DNA of 64,000 bases from Falsirhodobacter halotolerans (GCF_022899245.1 NZ_JALJAZ010000001.1:961501-1025500); one strand, 5' to 3'; positions 43,934-53,307 are shown, counted from the first letter of the stretch. Notes: generated by a model not told the origin, from the letters alone. Numbers and translations: made by a program.

Positions 43934-44829
43934 TGCGCTTCGTTTCGATCGGGGAATGCATGGTGGAACTGACCGGCGCGGGCGAGGATCTGTGGCGGCA
44001 GGGCTTTGCGGGCGACACGTTCAACACCGCCTGGTATGCCCGCCGCGCCCTGCCCGCCGACTGGACGGTCGATTACCACACCGCGCTGGGCACGGATCCG
44101 ATGTCGGACCGGATGGTGGCCTTCATGGCCGCGGCGGGGGTGGGGACGGGCACCATCCTTCGCCACCCCACCCGGCAGGCGGGGCTTTACATGGTCTCGC
44201 TGACGAATGGCGAACGCTCGTTCACCTATTGGCGCGACAGTTCGGCGGCGCGGACGCTGGCCGACGATCCGGCGGGTCTGGACACGGCGCTGGCCGGGGC
44301 GGGGGTGATCTATTTCTCGGGGATCACCGTCGCCATCCTGGGCGATCGACGCGCCGCGTTTCTGGCGGCGGTGGGCCGCGCGCGCGACGCGGGCGCGCGC
44401 GTGGCGTTCGATCCGAACCTCCGCCCGCGCCTGTGGACCGACCGCGAGGCGATGTGCCAAGGCATCACCGAAGCCGCCGCCGCCGCTGATATCGTCCTGC
44501 CCAGCTTTGACGACGAGGCCGCGTTCTTTGGCGACGCCGACCCCGCCGCCACCGCCCGCCGATACCGCACCGGCCGCACGACCGAGGTCATGGTGAAAAA
44601 CGGCGGCGGTCCCATGGCCTTCGACGGCCCCGACGGGGCGGACGGGATGTCCTTCGGTCCGGCCGCGGAACCGGTCGATACCACGGGCGCGGGCGACAGT
44701 TTCAACGCGGCCTATCTTGCGGCCCGCCTCTCAGGGGATAGTATGCGCGACGCAGCCCGGGCGGGCGACGCGCTGGCACGGCAGGTCATCTTGCAACGTG
44801 GCGCGCTGATCCGTCCCGGCGCGGCATAG
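43930..44829 (+). CDS. kdgK: 2-Dehydro-3-deoxygluconokinase (PfkB family)
   Basis: Sugar kinase of 299 residues, most like KdgK, which makes KDPG for Eda. SIGECMVELTG opens the protein, GDTFNTAWYARR binds substrate, and the PfkB signature DTTGAGDSF with catalytic Asp lies near the C-terminus. With dgoK it gives the cassette two kinases for epimeric substrates. Start 43930 overlaps dgoA. It ends the operon, 21 bp before nhaA, and no terminator is seen. Confidence 0.9.
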   Translation: MMRFVSIGECMVELTGAGEDLWRQGFAGDTFNTAWYARRALPADWTVDYHTALGTDPMSDRMVAFMAAAGVGTGTILRHPTRQAGLYMVSLTNGERSFTYWRDSSAARTLADDPAGLDTALAGAGVIYFSGITVAILGDRRAAFLAAVGRARDAGARVAFDPNLRPRLWTDREAMCQGITEAAAAADIVLPSFDDEAAFFGDADPAATARRYRTGRTTEVMVKNGGGPMAFDGPDGADGMSFGPAAEPVDTTGAGDSFNAAYLAARLSGDSMRDAARAGDALARQVILQRGALIRPGAA

Positions 44830-44850
44830 AACAAAGGATTGGCAGGCTTC

Positions 44851-46035
44851 ATGCGCGGACGCATACAGAACACCCTTCGGGGATTTTTGGACAACGAGGC
44901 GGGGGGCGGCGTTCTCCTGATGGCGGTCGCGGCGCTGGCGCTGATCGTGGCGAATTCGCCCTTGTCCGGGGCGTATTTCGATGCGCTGCACATGTATGTC
45001 GGGCCCTTGTCGGTCCAGCACTGGATCAACGACGCGCTGATGGCCGTGTTCTTCCTGATGGTGGGGCTGGAAATCAAGCGCGAGATGACGGACGGGCACC
45101 TGTCCTCTTGGCCCCGGCGCATCCTGCCGGGGGCGGCGGCAGCGGCGGGCATGATCGTGCCCGCGATGTTCTTCCTGATCTTCAACCTCGGCACGCCGGC
45201 GGCGCATGGTTGGGCCATTCCTTCGGCCACCGACATCGCGTTCGCGCTTGGGGTGATGTCGCTTCTGGGGCCGCGGGTTCCGGTCTCGCTCAAGGTGTTT
45301 CTGGCCGCGCTGGCAATCATCGACGATCTGGGGGCGGTGGTCATCATCGCGCTGTTCTACACCGCCGAGATTTCGATGATCGATCTGGCGCTGGCGGCCG
45401 TGACCATCGTGGCGCTTCTTGCGATCAACCGGATGGGCGTGCGCCGGATCCTGCCCTATGTCATTTTGGGTCTGATCCTGTGGTTCTTCACGCTTCGCTC
45501 GGGTGTCCATGCCACGCTGGCGGGTGTGATCCTGGCGCTGTGCGTGCCGATCAAACGCACCCCCGCCACGCCCGAGGCGCAGCATTCCGAAAGCCCGCTG
45601 CATTATCTGGAACATATCCTGCAACGGCCGGTGGCCTTTCTGATCGTGCCCGTGTTCGGTTTTGCCAATGCGGGCGTCAGCTTTGTGGGGCTGGGGCCGG
45701 AGACGCTGGTCGCCCCCGTCACGCTGGGTGTGGCGCTGGGGCTGGCCTTGGGCAAGGTGATCGGTATTTTCGGTTCGGTCCTTGTGCTGGTGAAAACCGG
45801 CGTCGTGCGGCTGCCGTCGGGGGCGACATGGATGCAGATGGTGGGCACCTCGCTTCTGTGCGGCATCGGATTCACGATGAGCCTGTTCATCTCGCTTCTG
45901 GCGTTCGGCGATCCCGTCCTGCAGGACGAAGCGAAGATCGGCATTCTGCTGGGGTCGCTTGTTGCGGGCACGATCGGATATCTGGTGTTGCGCGCGGCCC
46001 CGCCGGCGAAAAAAAGAATGCACCGCGTCGGATAG
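44851..46035 (+). CDS. nhaA: Na+/H+ antiporter NhaA
   Basis: Exchanges two protons for one sodium ion at high pH or salt. It has 394 residues, about 12 helices. The ion-binding aspartate pair is in LAIIDDLGAVVIIALFY; VGLEIKREM and the SATDIAFALG stretch are family signatures. I use ATG 44851; a TTG at 44839 would add four residues. There is no terminator in the 21 bp after kdgK, so part of its transcription could come from that operon. Confidence 0.94.
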   Translation: MRGRIQNTLRGFLDNEAGGGVLLMAVAALALIVANSPLSGAYFDALHMYVGPLSVQHWINDALMAVFFLMVGLEIKREMTDGHLSSWPRRILPGAAAAAGMIVPAMFFLIFNLGTPAAHGWAIPSATDIAFALGVMSLLGPRVPVSLKVFLAALAIIDDLGAVVIIALFYTAEISMIDLALAAVTIVALLAINRMGVRRILPYVILGLILWFFTLRSGVHATLAGVILALCVPIKRTPATPEAQHSESPLHYLEHILQRPVAFLIVPVFGFANAGVSFVGLGPETLVAPVTLGVALGLALGKVIGIFGSVLVLVKTGVVRLPSGATWMQMVGTSLLCGIGFTMSLFISLLAFGDPVLQDEAKIGILLGSLVAGTIGYLVLRAAPPAKKRMHRVG

Positions 46036-46039
46036 CGTA

Positions 46040-46226
46040 TATAAGCGACCGATGCCCCGACGATCTTGTCACAGAATCGGCCCGTTTCCCCGCCGCCATG
46101 CGCCGGGGGCCGGGGCATGACCGACCCGTCCCGAAGTTCGGATGACGTCCCGCCCGAGGGCGAGCGACGTCGTCCTGACCCTCTCCGACACCGGAGACAC
46201 GCGGCCCGCCCAGCGGGACCGCGCTT
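46040..46226 (+). ncRNA. Structured leader with terminator before the TerC-CBS gene
   Basis: After a TATATAAG box (46038-46045), three hairpins follow in series: GACGTC/GACGTC enclosing GCCC/GGGC (46144-46171), TCTCCG/CGGAGA (46182-46197), and CGCGG-CCCGC/GCGGG-A-CCGCG ending in TTTTTT (46200-46230). The last is a full intrinsic terminator whose T-run ends 23 bp before the gene start. The arrangement fits an attenuator or riboswitch, since TerC genes are often under such control, but the yybP-ykoY consensus is not visible. It may alternatively be a small RNA or simply the distant nhaA terminator. Confidence 0.5.
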
Positions 46227-46230
46227 TTTT
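46199..46230 (+). terminator. Intrinsic terminator just upstream of the TerC-CBS start
   Basis: A GC-rich 10-bp stem with one bulged A and a 3-nt loop, followed by six T residues. It is oriented with transcription toward the TerC-CBS gene. Confidence 0.85.
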
Positions 46231-46252
46231 GCATATCTGATGGAGTTTGCCC

Positions 46253-47821
46253 GTGTTCTTTGAATGGATGTCCGACCCCGCCGCGTGGGCCGGACTGGCC
46301 ACGCTGATCGTTCTGGAAATCGTGCTGGGGATCGACAACCTCGTCTTCATTGCGGTTCTGGCGGACAAGCTGCCGCCGCATCAACGGGCCCGGGCACGGC
46401 AGATCGGTCTGACATTGGCGCTGGTGATGCGTCTTGGCCTTCTGGCCTCGGTCGCGTGGATCGTGACGCTGACGAACCCGCTGTTCACGCTGTTCGGGCA
46501 TCCGTTCTCGGGGCGCGACCTCATCCTGATCTTCGGCGGCCTGTTCCTTCTGTTCAAGGGCACGATGGAGCTGCACGAACGGCTGGAAGGACAGTCGCAT
46601 CAAAAGCAGACCAATCCGGTCCATGCCGTTTTCTGGCAGGTTCTGGTGCAAATCGTGGTTCTGGATGCGGTCTTCTCGCTGGACAGCGTGATCACCGCCG
46701 TGGGCATGGTGCAGCACCTGTCGGTCATGATGATCGCGGTGATCATCGCCGTGGGCGTGATGATGCTGATGGCCAAACCGCTGATGGCTTTCGTTTCGCG
46801 CCACCCGACGGTGGTGATCCTGTGCCTCGGCTTCCTGATGATGATCGGCTTCTCGTTGATTGTCGAAGGGTTCGGGTTCCATATTCCCAAGGGATATCTC
46901 TATGCCGCGATCGGCTTCTCGGTCGGGATCGAGGCGTTGAACCAGATCGCGCGTCGCAACCGCGAACAGGTTCTGACCACGGGCGATCTGCGCGAACGGA
47001 CGGCGGGCGCGGTTCTGCGCCTTCTGGGCGGCCGCAAGGGGGAAGAGCTTGGCGGATCGGCCGATGCCATGGCGCGCCACGCCGAACAGCAGGCGATCTT
47101 CGGACCGGAGGAGAAGGACATGATCCGCTCGGTCCTTCTGCTGGCCGAACGCCCCGCCACGTCGGTCATGACCCCGCGAAACGAGGTGGACTGGCTGGAC
47201 CTGAACGCGGATGAGGCGACGCTGCGCGAACAGATCCTGACCAAGGGGCATTCGCGGTTCCTGCTGTCGCGCGGGCGGATCGAGGATTTCGTCGGCGTGG
47301 CCCTGGCCCGCGATCTGCTGCGCGACCTGCTGACGCAAGGGCGGATCGACCTGACGGGATCGGTGCGCGAACCCCTGGTGGTGCATGAAAGCCTGAGCGC
47401 GCTGCGCCTGATGGAGCGGCTGCGGAAATCGCCGGTGCAGCTGGCGGTGATCCTGGACGAGTTCGGCACGCTGGAGGGGATCGCCACTCCGACCGATATC
47501 CTTGAGGCGATCGCGGGCGAATTCCCCGACGAAAACGACGAACCTCTGGTCGCGACCGTGGAGGAGGACGCCTGGCTTCTGAGCGGCTGGATCGACATCC
47601 ACCGCGCGGAACAGATGCTGGATGCCGAACTGGCCGACGAGGCCGAGCGGTTCTCGACCCTCGCGGGCTATATCCTCTGGTCGCTGGGGCGGTTGCCCGA
47701 GGCGGGCGAGGTTATCGTGATCGGCGACATGTCGTTCGAGATGGTGGAGGTTCAGGGCCGCGCGATCCAGACCGTGCGGGTCCGCCGTCTGGGGAACGGG
47801 GCCGAGATCGACATGCCCTGA
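46253..47821 (+). CDS. TerC membrane domain fused to CBS pair and CorC/HlyC domain
   Basis: A 522-residue membrane protein. Residues 1-230 form a TerC domain with acidic helices ([19 protein letters not shown] and [17 protein letters not shown]). A CBS-domain pair spans about 290-420 ([45 protein letters not shown]), and a transporter-associated CorC_HlyC domain ends it (DGW-like [19 protein letters not shown]). The type is linked to metal handling, especially manganese. Start GTG 46253 has GGAG at good spacing; TTG 46247 is an alternative. Confidence 0.92.
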   Translation: MFFEWMSDPAAWAGLATLIVLEIVLGIDNLVFIAVLADKLPPHQRARARQIGLTLALVMRLGLLASVAWIVTLTNPLFTLFGHPFSGRDLILIFGGLFLLFKGTMELHERLEGQSHQKQTNPVHAVFWQVLVQIVVLDAVFSLDSVITAVGMVQHLSVMMIAVIIAVGVMMLMAKPLMAFVSRHPTVVILCLGFLMMIGFSLIVEGFGFHIPKGYLYAAIGFSVGIEALNQIARRNREQVLTTGDLRERTAGAVLRLLGGRKGEELGGSADAMARHAEQQAIFGPEEKDMIRSVLLLAERPATSVMTPRNEVDWLDLNADEATLREQILTKGHSRFLLSRGRIEDFVGVALARDLLRDLLTQGRIDLTGSVREPLVVHESLSALRLMERLRKSPVQLAVILDEFGTLEGIATPTDILEAIAGEFPDENDEPLVATVEEDAWLLSGWIDIHRAEQMLDAELADEAERFSTLAGYILWSLGRLPEAGEVIVIGDMSFEMVEVQGRAIQTVRVRRLGNGAEIDMP

Positions 47822-47824
47822 TCA

Positions 47825-47857
47825 CGCGTGGGGGCCGGGCGGACCGGCCCCCGCGCG
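47825..47857. terminator. Very stable hairpin between converging TerC-CBS and sulP genes
   Basis: CGCGTGGGGGCCGG pairs with CCGGCCCCCGCGCG (14 bp including one G-T pair; 5-nt loop). There is no T-run on either strand, so it is a probable rather than certain terminator. Confidence 0.6.
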
Positions 47858-47863
47858 CCCATG

Positions 47864-49282
47864 TCAGATGCGCAGGGTGACGCCGGGCAGGCCGTGCATT
47901 CCGACCACGTGCACCGGCAGGTCGTGGCGCGCGAAGCGGTCCTGCACCTTGGCGACGGCCTGCGCGGCGGTGATGTCCCAGATGTTCGCCCCGCTCAGGT
48001 CGATGGTGACGGGACCGTCATGGGCCAGCGGGTCGAACGCCTCCACGAACGCATCGGCGGAGGCGAAGAAGACCTGTCCCTCAACAAAATAGGTGTCGCC
48101 GTCACGCGTGATCCGCTGCATCCGCGACACCTTGGCGGCAAAGAACACGCCGCTGAGCAGCACACCTGCAAGAACGCCCAGCGACAGGTCGTGGGTCGTC
48201 ACGGTCACGGCCACGGTGGCCAGCATCACAAGGTTCGACAGGCGCGGCGTGGCCCGCAGCCGGGCAAGCGAGCCCCAGTCGAACGTGTCGATCGACACCA
48301 TGATCATGATCGCCACCAGCGCCGCCACCGGCACCGCCGCCACCAGATCGCCCACCACGGTCATGAGGCCCAGAAGAACCACCCCCGCCGCCATGGTCGA
48401 AAGCCGCCCCCGCCCGCCGTATTTCACGTTGGAGATGGTCTGCCCGATCATGCCGCACCCTGCGATGCCGCCGAACAGGCTGGCCCCGACATTGGCCAGT
48501 CCAAGGCCCCGCGCCTCGGCGTTCTTGTCCGAGGGGGTGCCGGTCTGGTCGTCCACCACGCCGGCGGTCATCAGCGATTCCAGCAGGCCCACCATGGCGA
48601 TGGCGATGGCGGGCGTGACGATGATGCCCAGCAAGGTCAGATCGACCGGAACGTCCGGCAGGGCAAAGACGGGCAGCCCTTCGGGCAGGCGGCCAAGTTC
48701 GGACACGCGCGGCACGTCCAGGCCGATGGCCCAGCAGGCGAACGTCAGGACGATGACGCAGATCAGGGGTGACGGGATGATCGTCGTCAGGCGCGGCACC
48801 AGATAGATGATCGCCAGCCCCGCCGCCATGACGGCATAGCCCGCCGCCCCCGCATTCAGGATATGGGGAAGCTGCGCCGCGAAGATCAGGATCGCCAGCG
48901 CGTTGACGAATCCGGTCCGCACCGAGTTTGAGACGTAGCGAAGAAGCGTCGACAGGCGCGCAACGCCGAACAGGATCTGGATCGCCCCGGCCAGAAGGCC
49001 CGCGGCAAACAGATATTCCACCCCGTAATCGCGCACCAAGGGGGCCGCGACCAGCGCGACCGACCCGGCGGCGGCCGAGATCATGGCCGGACGCCCGCCG
49101 AACACCGCGATGATGATGCTGATGACGAACGAGGCATACAGGCCGACCGCGGGATCGACGCCGGCGGTGAAGGAAAAGGCGATGACCTCGGGGATGAGGG
49201 CGAACGTGGCGACGGCACCGGCCAGAATTTCCCGAATGGGGTTTTCCTGCCATTGGCGCATATAGATGCGTTGGCTGTGCAT
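47864..49282 (-). CDS. SulP-family anion transporter with STAS domain
   Basis: A 472-residue transporter with about 10-12 helices. The N-terminal consensus region is ALIPEVIAFSFTAGVDPAVGLYA, and a short C-terminal STAS domain (from about residue 400: VEGQVFFASADAF, TIDLSGANIWDITAAQAV) regulates it. Substrates in the family include sulfate, bicarbonate and other anions; there is no neighbour that settles the choice. It is shorter than many SulP proteins but complete. Start ATG 49282 has no clear ribosome site, and ATG 49261 is also possible. Confidence 0.9.
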   Translation of the reverse strand: MHSQRIYMRQWQENPIREILAGAVATFALIPEVIAFSFTAGVDPAVGLYASFVISIIIAVFGGRPAMISAAAGSVALVAAPLVRDYGVEYLFAAGLLAGAIQILFGVARLSTLLRYVSNSVRTGFVNALAILIFAAQLPHILNAGAAGYAVMAAGLAIIYLVPRLTTIIPSPLICVIVLTFACWAIGLDVPRVSELGRLPEGLPVFALPDVPVDLTLLGIIVTPAIAIAMVGLLESLMTAGVVDDQTGTPSDKNAEARGLGLANVGASLFGGIAGCGMIGQTISNVKYGGRGRLSTMAAGVVLLGLMTVVGDLVAAVPVAALVAIMIMVSIDTFDWGSLARLRATPRLSNLVMLATVAVTVTTHDLSLGVLAGVLLSGVFFAAKVSRMQRITRDGDTYFVEGQVFFASADAFVEAFDPLAHDGPVTIDLSGANIWDITAAQAVAKVQDRFARHDLPVHVVGMHGLPGVTLRI

Positions 49283-49412
49283 AATGATGAAAATACGCGT
49301 CTTGAACTGCGTTGTCCGGCGGATCGGCGGCCGGAATAGCCACCCGGGCTTGCACCGGGTCCATGCGAATGACGGCGGGTATAGGGCAGGGCGGGGCGAA
49401 AGCCAATGCCCT

Positions 49413-50273
49413 TCAGCCCATTCGGGCGCGCATCCAGTTCAGCAGGCTCAGGGCGGCGGGGGGCATTCGCCGATCTTCGGGGGTGGTCAGCCAGTAGCTG
49501 CCAAGGGTCACGGTCGCGGCGAAGGGGCGGACCAGACGCCCCGCCGCCAGCGCGTCCTGAAACATCGGCAGCGGCAGAAGTGCCATTCCGTGGCCCGCCG
49601 CCGCAAGGTCGGCCAGCGCGACGGAACTGTCCAGAACCGGGCCGGTCAAAGGTGGGCAGGGCACGCCCGCCGCCGCGCACCACCGGGGCCATTCGTCGGC
49701 GCGAAAACTGCGCAGCAGCCGGTGATGTCCAAGCTCCGTCAAGGGAAGCTGCCCCATCGCGGGCGCGCAGAGCGGGGTCATGGGGGCCTCGCAGATCGGA
49801 ACGGCTGCGACGCCCGGCCAACGTCCCGTGCCGAACCGGATGGCGGCGTCCAACCCCTCGCGCGCGATCTCCACGCGGTTGTTGTGGGTGGACAGGCGCA
49901 GGGCGATGCCCGGATGGTCGCGTTCGAACGCGCTTAGCCGTGGGATCAGCCATCCGGTGGCGAAGGTCGTGACGACGCCGAGGTTCAGAACCTCGTGCCG
50001 CCCGCCCGCGACACGGTCCAGCGCGCGGGCCATCGCGTCCAGACTGTGCTCCATCACGGGAAAGATCGTCTGCGCCGCATCCGTCAGCACCAGCCCCGCC
50101 GGGGTGCGCCGGAACAGCGCAACGCCCAAGGCATCCTCCAGCCGGGCGATCTGGTGGCTGACGGCCGCCTGGGTCACCCGCAATTCGATCGCCGCGCGGG
50201 TAAAGCTGCCTTGACGGGCGGCCACCTCGAACGTGCGCAGGGCGTTGAGAGGAATGTCCGGGCGATCACGCAT
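49413..50273 (-). CDS. ampR: LysR-family regulator, AmpR type, divergent from beta-lactamase
   Basis: A 286-residue LysR-type regulator whose start (RPDIPLNALRTFEVAARQGSFTRAAIELRVTQAAVSHQI) is very close to AmpR activators. The winged HTH occupies residues 1-65 and the effector domain, which in AmpR senses cell-wall muropeptides, the remainder. It is divergent from a class A beta-lactamase with a 97-bp shared regulatory region containing a perfect inverted repeat, the standard ampR-bla layout. Confidence 0.9.
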   Translation of the reverse strand: MRDRPDIPLNALRTFEVAARQGSFTRAAIELRVTQAAVSHQIARLEDALGVALFRRTPAGLVLTDAAQTIFPVMEHSLDAMARALDRVAGGRHEVLNLGVVTTFATGWLIPRLSAFERDHPGIALRLSTHNNRVEIAREGLDAAIRFGTGRWPGVAAVPICEAPMTPLCAPAMGQLPLTELGHHRLLRSFRADEWPRWCAAAGVPCPPLTGPVLDSSVALADLAAAGHGMALLPLPMFQDALAAGRLVRPFAATVTLGSYWLTTPEDRRMPPAALSLLNWMRARMG

Positions 50274-50286
50274 GAGAGGATCTTAT

Positions 50287-50308
50287 GCGACAATCGAGTT
50301 TTTGTCGC
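50287..50308. promoter_or_regulatory. Candidate AmpR operator: 7-bp inverted repeat
   Basis: GCGACAA-N8-TTGTCGC, a perfect inverted repeat 14 bp upstream of the ampR start and about 43 bp upstream of a TATATT -10 box (50352-50357) facing bla. No good -35 precedes that -10, as expected of a promoter that needs an activator. A single site here could both repress ampR and activate bla. Confidence 0.55.
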
Positions 50309-50370
50309 CTGCAAAGCGCCGGTTGGGCGGCGTAAAGCCATCCTTACAAGATATATTGATAGGAGATGAG

Positions 50371-51225
50371 ATGCGTCTTTTCCACGCGATGATGGTGCTG
50401 GCCTGCGCCGCGCTGCCCGCCGCCGCCCAAATGCCCGAGGTCGCGCTGACCTCGCGAATCGATCACTGGGAATCACGCCTCGACGCGCGGATCGGGGTCG
50501 TGGTTCAGGGCGCGGATTGGGTGTTCGGCCACCGTGCGGATGAAAGGTTTCCGATGACCAGCGCGGTGAAGGTGCCGATCTGCGGTGCCGTTCTGGCGCG
50601 GGTGGATCAGGGGGACGTGTCGCTGGCGGAAGATGTGCTGATTGCGGCGGATGACATCTTGGACTGGGCCCCGGTGACCGCCGCGCATGTGGGGGCGGAC
50701 ATGTCCATCGGGGATCTTTGTTTTGCCGCCCTGGACCAGAGCGACAACACCGCCGCCAACCTGTTGTTCCATCGGCTGGGTGGGCCGAATGCAGTGACGG
50801 CGTTTCTGCGCGGCATCGGGGATGGGGTGACCCGCTCGGACCGGACGGAGCCGACGCTGAACGAGGTTGCCCCCGGGGACGCTCGCGATACGACCACCCC
50901 GCAGGCGGCGGCCCGTTGGATGGACCTGATGTTGACCCGCGACGTGTTGAGCCCGGGCTCGCGGGCGCAACTGGCCGAATGGATGCGGCCCGGCGCGGTG
51001 ACGGGGGCGCTGTTGCGCCCCTTGGTTCCGGCGGGGTGGGATGTGGTGGACAAATCCGGCAATGGCCGCACCTCGCGCGCGCTGGTGGCCATGGTCGGCC
51101 CGCCGGAGGGGGCGCCGGTCACGGTGACGATGTTCATCGCGGATACGACGGTCGGTCTGGCCCAGAAGGACGAGGCAATGGCCGATATCGGGGCCGCAGC
51201 CATGCAGATGATCGTGGCGCGATGA
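50371..51225 (+). CDS. bla: Class A beta-lactamase
   Basis: Periplasmic serine beta-lactamase of 284 residues with a signal peptide (to about A19). All catalytic motifs are present: SxxK as SAVK (S64, K67), SDN (124-126), ExxLN as EPTLN (E160, N164) and KSG (228-230) for the KTG triad. AGGAG lies 5 nt before ATG 50371. The family hydrolyses penicillins; the exact spectrum cannot be read from sequence. Rhodobacter relatives carry chromosomal AmpR-controlled class A enzymes, so this is probably intrinsic rather than acquired; no mobile element is nearby. Confidence 0.93.
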   Translation: MRLFHAMMVLACAALPAAAQMPEVALTSRIDHWESRLDARIGVVVQGADWVFGHRADERFPMTSAVKVPICGAVLARVDQGDVSLAEDVLIAADDILDWAPVTAAHVGADMSIGDLCFAALDQSDNTAANLLFHRLGGPNAVTAFLRGIGDGVTRSDRTEPTLNEVAPGDARDTTTPQAAARWMDLMLTRDVLSPGSRAQLAEWMRPGAVTGALLRPLVPAGWDVVDKSGNGRTSRALVAMVGPPEGAPVTVTMFIADTTVGLAQKDEAMADIGAAAMQMIVAR

Positions 51226-51257
51226 AAAACGCCGTCAGGGATCGTCCCTGACGGCGT
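51225..51257 (-). terminator. Terminator of guaA, abutting the bla stop
   Basis: ACGCCGTCAGGGA/TCCCTGACGGCGT, a 13-bp stem with a 3-nt loop. On the minus strand it is followed by TTTTT, so it stops guaA transcription; on the plus strand it lies 3 bp after bla and can act as a hairpin there too. Confidence 0.85.
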
Positions 51258-51280
51258 CTAGGCAGCGGCGGTGGTGCCTG

Positions 51281-52843
51281 TCATTCCCACTCGATCGTGC
51301 CGGGGGGTTTTGACGTGATGTCATATGTGACGCGGTTGATGCCCGGCACCTCGTTGATGATCCGCGTTGCGGTCTCACCCAGGAAGTCGTGGCTGAACGG
51401 GAAGTAATCCGCCGTCATCCCGTCGACCGAGGTGACCGCCCGCAAGGCGCAGGCGAAATCATAGGTCCGCCCGTCGCCCATCACGCCCACCGTGCGCACC
51501 GGCAGGATCGCGACGAAGGCCTGCCAGATGTCGTCATAAAGGCCGTGACGGCGGATCTGGTCGATATAGACGGCGTCCGCTTTCCGCAGGATTTCCAGCT
51601 TTTCGCGCGTGATTTCGCCGGGGCAGCGAATGGCGAGGCCGGGGCCGGGGAAGGGGTGGCGTCCGATGAAGCTTTCGGGCAGGCCAAGCTCGCGGCCAAG
51701 GGCGCGAACTTCGTCCTTGAACAGTTCGCGCAGCGGTTCGACCAGTTTCAGGCCCATCTTCTCCGGCAGGCCGCCGACATTGTGGTGCGACTTGATGGTG
51801 ACCGACGGCCCGCCCGAGAACGAGACCGATTCGATCACGTCGGGATAAAGCGTGCCCTGGGCCAGGAAGGTCGCGCCGCCCACCTCGGCCGCGTGTTTCT
51901 GGAACACGTCGATGAACAGGCGTCCGATGATCTTGCGCTTCGTTTCCGGGTCCGATTGGCCGTCAAGCTCACCAAGGAACAGGTCCGATTCGTCGGCATG
52001 GATCAGCGGCATGTGGTAATGATCGCGGAACATCGTCACGACCTGCTCCGCCTCGCCCTGACGCAGCAGGCCGTGATCGACGAAAACGCAGGTCAGCTGA
52101 TCGCCGATCGCCTCATGGATCAGGACCGCCGCGACCGACGAATCGACGCCGCCGGACAGGCCGCAGATGACCTTCTGGTCGCCCACCTGTTCGCGGATCT
52201 TGCGGATCGCTTCCTCACGATAGGCGCCCATCGTCCAGTCGCCGGTGAACCCGGCCAGACGCACGAAATTCTCGAAGAACTTGGCGCCGCGGGGGGTGTG
52301 GTGCACCTCCGGGTGGAACTGCACGGCGAAGAAGTTCCGGTCCAGATCCGCCGTGATGGCGAACGGCGCGTTGGGGGACGTGCCATAGACCTCGAACCCC
52401 GGCGCAAGGGCGGAGACGTGGTCGCCATGGCTCATCCACACCTGCTCGCGCCCGTCGGCATCGGCGAACCACCCTTCCAGCAGGGGAATGCGGCCTTCGG
52501 GCGGGGTGACGAAGGCGCGGCCGAATTCGGCGGTGCCGTGGCCGCGTTCCACCTTGCCGCCCAGACAATGCATCATAACCTGCTGGCCATAGCAGATGCC
52601 CAGCATCGGCACGCCCAGATCGAAGACCGAAGCGGGCGGCATGGGCGCGCCCTCGGCAAAGACCGATGCGGGGCCCCCGGACAGGATCACGGCCTTCGGC
52701 GCGAACTCGGCCAGAAAGGCGTCGTCGACCTTGTTGAAGGGGTGGATTTCGCAATAGACGTTCAGTTCGCGCAGACGCCGCGCGATCAGTTGCGTGACTT
52801 GCGAGCCGAAGTCGATGATGAGAAGGCGGTCATGCTGGGTCAT
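51281..52843 (-). CDS. guaA: GMP synthase (glutamine-hydrolysing)
   Basis: Converts XMP to GMP using glutamine and ATP. It has 520 residues: an N-terminal class I glutamine amidotransferase (nucleophile Cys in [16 protein letters not shown] for the His/Glu), a middle ATP pyrophosphatase with the P-loop [10 protein letters not shown], and the C-terminal dimerisation domain ending [13 protein letters not shown]. guaB, the preceding enzyme of the pathway, is in the same window at 56.1 kb but in a different operon. Confidence 0.97.
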   Translation of the reverse strand: MTQHDRLLIIDFGSQVTQLIARRLRELNVYCEIHPFNKVDDAFLAEFAPKAVILSGGPASVFAEGAPMPPASVFDLGVPMLGICYGQQVMMHCLGGKVERGHGTAEFGRAFVTPPEGRIPLLEGWFADADGREQVWMSHGDHVSALAPGFEVYGTSPNAPFAITADLDRNFFAVQFHPEVHHTPRGAKFFENFVRLAGFTGDWTMGAYREEAIRKIREQVGDQKVICGLSGGVDSSVAAVLIHEAIGDQLTCVFVDHGLLRQGEAEQVVTMFRDHYHMPLIHADESDLFLGELDGQSDPETKRKIIGRLFIDVFQKHAAEVGGATFLAQGTLYPDVIESVSFSGGPSVTIKSHHNVGGLPEKMGLKLVEPLRELFKDEVRALGRELGLPESFIGRHPFPGPGLAIRCPGEITREKLEILRKADAVYIDQIRRHGLYDDIWQAFVAILPVRTVGVMGDGRTYDFACALRAVTSVDGMTADYFPFSHDFLGETATRIINEVPGINRVTYDITSKPPGTIEWE

Positions 52844-52882
52844 GTCCCGCCATTAGGCGCAAACCCCCGTCCGCGCAAGGGG

Positions 52883-53176
52883 TCAGACGAGCGTCAGGGC
52901 CGGGGCCGAACGCGGCTGCATACGGGCTTCGGCCATAAGGGCGATCATCACCTCCACATGGCGGGTCACGGAATAGGCGGCATCGCCCGACAGGCGGGTC
53001 CGTTCCAACAGATCCTCCTGCTCCAGAAGACGGGGCAGGGCCGATTCGGGGGTGGGACAGTCCGTCAGGCGACCGAGGTCGCGGTCGCGCCGGTAATCCT
53101 CCATGCCCAGGCGGGCCGCGCGGATCAGCAGGCGGGGGCGGCGAAGAGTGGCGAGGATGGCGCGGAAATCGGTCAT
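52883..53176 (-). CDS. DUF6477 family small protein
   Basis: A 97-residue basic, mostly helical protein (TDFRAILATLRRPRLLIRAARLG, then YRRDRDLGRL and a Leu/Glu-rich middle). It resembles short Rhodobacterales proteins classed as DUF6477, without known function. GGAG lies 8 nt before ATG 53176; 13 further open codons upstream are rejected. It is divergent from the DUF6456 gene and 40 bp upstream of guaA on the same strand. Confidence 0.7.
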   Translation of the reverse strand: MTDFRAILATLRRPRLLIRAARLGMEDYRRDRDLGRLTDCPTPESALPRLLEQEDLLERTRLSGDAAYSVTRHVEVMIALMAEARMQPRSAPALTLV

Positions 53177-53307
53177 AGTTGTGTCTCCAATGTGGCAGCT
53201 GCGATCATGACGCATCGGAAGGGGTGTTGCGTTTTCGCCCGATCACCGCGCGCTGCACCGCGTGTAAATTGACGATTGTCGGAAAGTATCGAGGGTGCCC
53301 GGCGCTG

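Noticed and set aside
46040-46226. Assignment of the TerC-CBS leader as a yybP-ykoY manganese riboswitch
   Set aside because: The conserved GGGGAGTA and CATAC blocks are not visible; I keep it as an unclassified structured leader.
46066-46263. 65-codon ORF in the leader before the TerC-CBS gene
   Set aside because: Pro/Arg-rich, starts at a non-ATG codon without a ribosome site, and is explained by the three hairpins of the leader.
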